DNA of 64,000 nucleotides from Paraburkholderia bonniea (GTDB lineage Bacteria; Pseudomonadota; Gammaproteobacteria; Burkholderiales; Burkholderiaceae). The notes beneath the pieces are model-generated. The model did no database searches. It was not told the DNA's origin and worked only from the letters and a program-made list of their open reading frames with translations. Every line of letters starts with the position of its first letter. Position 1 is the stretch's first letter. The stretch covers positions 1,798,001 to 1,862,000 of the forward strand of contig NZ_QPEQ01000001.1 in NCBI RefSeq assembly GCF_009455625.1, given 5' to 3'. Positions 62,501 through 64,000 of this stretch are shown piece after piece. Both the position numbers and the translations under genes were made by a program.

Positions 62501-64000
62501 TCAGGCGGAAGCCTCGCATTACAGAGTGGCAACGACACGGCGCTCAATGGCGCGACGCTCAACGCAGGTGGCGACCTGGCCGCCATCGCCGGTGGCAACC
62601 TGAGCGCAACGAACGTCACGAACACCACGACCTATAACAACATCGCCACCGACGACAAAACCCGTCAGCAAACCGACCGCCGCTACGACGAACAGACCAT
62701 CGGGACGAACATCCGCGCAGGCGGCAACGCAACACTCGCGGCCGTGAGCACCGCCCCCGGCAAAGGCAACGTCACGCTCACCGGTTCTTCATTGGCAGCA
62801 GGCAGCGGCGCAGCAACTATTGCCGCCACGGGCGACGTCTACATCAGCGAAGCCCGCGAACAGCACAACGCCGACTCCGCCACCGCCTCACGACGCGGCA
62901 GCCTCATCAACGGCTCCAGTACCCGCGAGCAGCACGCCTCACAGACCAGCCTCGGCGTAGCCAGCACCGTCTCGGGCGAGGCCGTCGCGCTTCGGGCCGG
63001 ACACGACCTCACCCTCCAGGGCAGCCAGGTCGCAGGCACTAACGACGTCACACTCGCCGCCCAGGGCAACGTGAACCTCACCACCGCACAGGACACATAC
63101 GCCACACAGAACGGCTACCGCAAACACGAATACGGCTTCCTCTCCGGGCTCAATCCGCTGAACCAGCTTGATGGCGGGCTCCAGGGCTATTCGATCGGCA
63201 CACGCAAGACGACCCAGACCCAGCAGGACACCCAGGTTTTGCACACCGGCAGCACGGCCGGTTCGCTCAACGGCAACCTGACCCTCATCGCAGGCAACCA
63301 GCTACACCTCACCGGCAGCACCCTGCATGCCGGCCAGGACGTGAATCTCGCTGGCCAGCGCGTGACGCTCGACGCCACGCATAACACCACCACGCACAAG
63401 CAGCAGCACACGTTCAGCCAGACCGGGATTACCGCAGGCCTCAGCAGCCCCGTGCTCGCCGCCGCCCAGACCGCGAACCAGATGCGCCATGACGTCCAGC
63501 AAAGCCGGAATAGCACCGGGAACGACACCCGTCTCACCGCGCTGGCCGCCGCGACAACCGGCCTCGCGGGCAAAAACGCCTACGACGCCATCACAAGCAA
63601 CCCCGCCCAGGCAGGCGGCATTGGCCTGAACCTCTCGCTCGGTACCAGCCACAGTCACAGCAATATCTCGGAGTCCTTAAACACCGCAGTAGGCAACACC
63701 GTCAGCGCAGGCCACGGCGTGCGCATCGTTTCGGGCAGTGACCTCGACATAAGCGCCAGCGAGATCACCGCCCGCCGCGATACGCTGCTGCACGCACAAG
63801 GCGCGATTAACCTCCAGGCCGCGCAAAACACCAGCCGCACGCGTAACGACAACAGCGCGTCAAGCGGCAGCATCGGCGTCACCCTCGGCCTCGGGCAGAG
63901 CAACGGCATCTCGTTCCAGGCCGGGGTATCCGGCACCCAAGGCCACGGCAACAGCAGCGCGGCAAGCTGGACCCCCACCCACGTCAACGCGGGCAATACG
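56549..64000 (+). CDS. Two-partner-secretion exoprotein, FHA/CdiA-like, 3' end beyond window
   Basis: At least 2484 residues without a stop. Residues 1-90 are an extended signal peptide (basic region, CRLRGMSAAIEGTA resembling an ESPR, hydrophobic core, cleavage SRA|QI). The TPS domain follows (91-~340): GAILNNS, INGNPNF, NGYLEVAGP, and N-G-S-G-I where NPNGI is usual. FHA-1 beta-helix repeats (LDNTGG/LxNxGGxIxA) run to ~1330. A cysteine-containing non-repeat segment (~1331-1470, with CTTGNADRGHC) and a conserved domain (~1660-1800: SSDCMLGALGLDPSKTIKRLGDGVYE) precede FHA-2-type repeats. It should be exported by a TpsB partner, not seen upstream. Toxin or adhesin nature depends on the missing C-terminus. 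Confidence 0.92.
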   Translation, partial: MRSRKMNRKRHGLGDGWLGGRLNTQLSCRLRGMSAAIEGTATVVGGQARDTLNIAVRGKKSRDVLFALRPSVCAALAFAFTLALPSLSRAQIVPGGVYSPSVVQTQNGLPQVNLNRPSGAGVSLNTYGQFDVPRRGAILNNSPVIVQTQQAGLINGNPNFGPGQSARVIVNQVNSRAASQINGYLEVAGPRAEVVIANGSGISVNGGGFINTSRAILSTGTPNFAPDGSLAGFSVSRGHIRIEGAGLIAGATDQVDLITRAVQANAAIYAKNLNVITGANAVDHDTLGATAIAGDGPVPGVSIDVSQLGGMYANRIMLVGNEHGVGVSTQGELAAQAGELTLTTEGKLVLAGQANASGNMVLSAADGIDNSGTTYAQQNLSVSTAGTLTNSGMLAAQQNTVIHAGNVASTGTLGAGVNSDGSLAHAGDLVILSNGMLGATGRNAAGGNAALNGAALNLAGSRTSANGTLALRASDGDLNLSGATTTSGGALNLHAAGMLLNDNGVLSPDGALAITAGALGNRNGQIRSGSTLEIATADGLQNQGGTLQAAGAFSVNAGSLDNTGGHVAALGADALTLAIGGLLNNGTGDASGTDGTGRTTGTIGGNGNVTVQAGQVANAGSITAVQSLIAHAVQTLFSSGTLAANGHLTLSAGSTLTNTNTITAGHLATLTAATIDNRHGNLSADQFTLHTVNLINHGGNLTQTGTGTTTLDVSGTLDNTSGTLQSNSDNFALNAAALVNDGGRLSSAGTGTLSVTTGTLSNNRGTLATNGALDIHADAVSNRGGKLAAQRHITLDTGSLDNRAGGYAGARNVALTSTGILNNTGGTIQADGTLSVTAQSLANDGGSLSNSGTGIATVTASDALTNTANGLIGGNGNVSVSGNRISNAGGTITAGGSAMLQSASTLDNRAGLIQGSGTVSVSAQDAIDNTGGQIEANAIAGDPASTLTLSATALDNTNGRIANTGSGTTSLSATTITNSNAGGVAGAGTIGGNGDVSVHADTLLNTSGAQLISGHDLTLSITELADNTNATLSGANSVMLNGPHARLINAGGSIHGNGAITLSTATLDNTAGRIGNDQRTSSASAAHPDSGPVSIHTGTLTNQNGAIGSEQDLAITANQLTGDGRIIAGNDGSITLNGDYTLTSSNPIQANHNLTFTTAGRLTNQGTLGAVNALTLNATNLDNQAGAHLNASTTTLNALNTITNAGRIEGDSVTTNSASLLNTATIIGNTITLNASQVITSSGTAAVMAAASQLNLYSPGRITSTGGANLFSLGDINLAADSTRDANGVLIHRTHSVTNDQSTIEAQGRIEIATQTLTNTRPAPRIETVTTAVTTAHQTKRDKYLACTTGNADRGHCTQAMWDNGYRHPLNETFSSTDVITKTSGPNAVDRTLVVQRNGQPLTIYYNTLTPNADGTLSVSYWDGYDPHINYDPGTEYASHNDAHKGYQRVEIARDTTTTTQQDRVTGPQAQQAQIIAGGKMVLANVGTLNNLHSAMAAGGSIQIGSADATGEVASGSYGGTLVNNTGQTLYQHQKQDIVSTYAWNENIARDRGPVVQPSVVLTPVAIGGTGGTIIANHAVKISATDISNTNVTATSSATGATGGTLGANGVVGGISGTGTQTVDLATGQTQTVNAPQSIAGPGGALTITLPSSGLYTVNSAPSASYLVITDPRLTRYANFISSDCMLGALGLDPSKTIKRLGDGVYEARQVRNQITQLTGRVYLQGYTSHEDEYRALMNSGVRVAQAFNLQPGLALSAAQMAALTSDIVWLVNQTVTLPDGTTQTVLAPVVYLAQTHANDLQPAGALIAADDVEIRATGSAMNAGVIKGGTQTVIAATNILNRGGAISSSMDTGTTMVSATHDVVNASGRITGNRVAVLAGHDIVNTTLVDTVGIHSSAGHSQVNQSLPGAQGTMAATGDLLVMAGHDLAVHGAGIAAGGNAQITAGHDITVDTVQSDTSQSLGKHADHHWEASSTMHQTSALTSGGSLALQSGNDTALNGATLNAGGDLAAIAGGNLSATNVTNTTTYNNIATDDKTRQQTDRRYDEQTIGTNIRAGGNATLAAVSTAPGKGNVTLTGSSLAAGSGAATIAATGDVYISEAREQHNADSATASRRGSLINGSSTREQHASQTSLGVASTVSGEAVALRAGHDLTLQGSQVAGTNDVTLAAQGNVNLTTAQDTYATQNGYRKHEYGFLSGLNPLNQLDGGLQGYSIGTRKTTQTQQDTQVLHTGSTAGSLNGNLTLIAGNQLHLTGSTLHAGQDVNLAGQRVTLDATHNTTTHKQQHTFSQTGITAGLSSPVLAAAQTANQMRHDVQQSRNSTGNDTRLTALAAATTGLAGKNAYDAITSNPAQAGGIGLNLSLGTSHSHSNISESLNTAVGNTVSAGHGVRIVSGSDLDISASEITARRDTLLHAQGAINLQAAQNTSRTRNDNSASSGSIGVTLGLGQSNGISFQAGVSGTQGHGNSSAASWTPTHVNAGNT

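Noticed and set aside
56539..63996. Many 80-270-codon minus-strand frames under the exoprotein
   Set aside because: Artefacts of the repetitive high-GC plus-strand gene, with Val/Ser/Pro-rich periodic translations and no starts.

Overview
The window is a high-GC (roughly 60-65% by eye) chromosomal segment from a beta-proteobacterium, most likely Burkholderia sensu lato (Burkholderiaceae). Pointers are a SYLF lipoprotein, a CueR/CopZ pair, a prkA-yeaH-spoVR operon, a full ribose (rbs) operon, an RND tripartite pump and a very large two-partner-secretion exoprotein of the Burkholderia FHA/CdiA type. I found no rRNA, tRNA, CRISPR array, intact IS or prophage.

Layout. 1-9 kb: the end of a glycosyltransferase, then single genes: SYLF lipoprotein, M15 peptidase lipoprotein, a small membrane protein next to a probable MITE, PsiF, YdcF, a BON-domain protein behind a near-perfect sigma-54 promoter, a methyltransferase, a copper chaperone plus CueR-like regulator, and a SLAC1/TDT channel. 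9-18 kb: a KgtP-like permease, the stress operon prkA-yeaH-spoVR (15762 to 10840, minus strand) with a candidate sRNA divergent from it, and a chemoreceptor with a sigma-28 promoter and a C-terminal DWETF tail. 18-24.6 kb: rbsB-rbsA-rbsC-rbsR-rbsK with a perfect LacI-type operator in front of rbsB and a decayed second copy of the rbsR tail before rbsK. 24.9-30 kb: two large exported lipoproteins, an Ig/Kelch protein and an M66-type metalloprotease. 30-38.8 kb: CorA, a PIN/RHH toxin-antitoxin pair abutting a truncated gene, an orphan cydX, saccharopine-dehydrogenase-like reductase, an orphan MNT nucleotidyltransferase, an Lrp/AsnC regulator, a Spy-like periplasmic protein, a PGDYG protein and a YhfC-type membrane protease.

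39-44 kb: a LysR regulator and a YeiH exporter form the classical divergent pair, but an exported alpha/beta hydrolase and an exported phospholipase D sit between them. Similar TATC-N9-GATA dyads flank both edges of this cassette, which suggests that an ancestral regulator/exporter intergenic region was split by insertion. 44-54 kb: an unknown helical protein, a ClC antiporter with CBS domains, and an adaptor-permease-outer-membrane RND operon with translational overlaps.

54-56.4 kb: an abrupt low-GC island with two tandem paralogues related to SET-domain lysine methyltransferases; the first appears to have lost the catalytic tyrosine, and the second has a problematic 5' end. From 56549 to the window end runs one uninterrupted reading frame of at least 2484 codons, an FHA/CdiA-type exoprotein with a degenerate extended signal peptide and a changed NPNG motif. 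The most promising items for new biology are the SET-like pair, the hydrolase/PLD cassette, the atypical exoprotein, and the small non-coding or small-ORF candidates.
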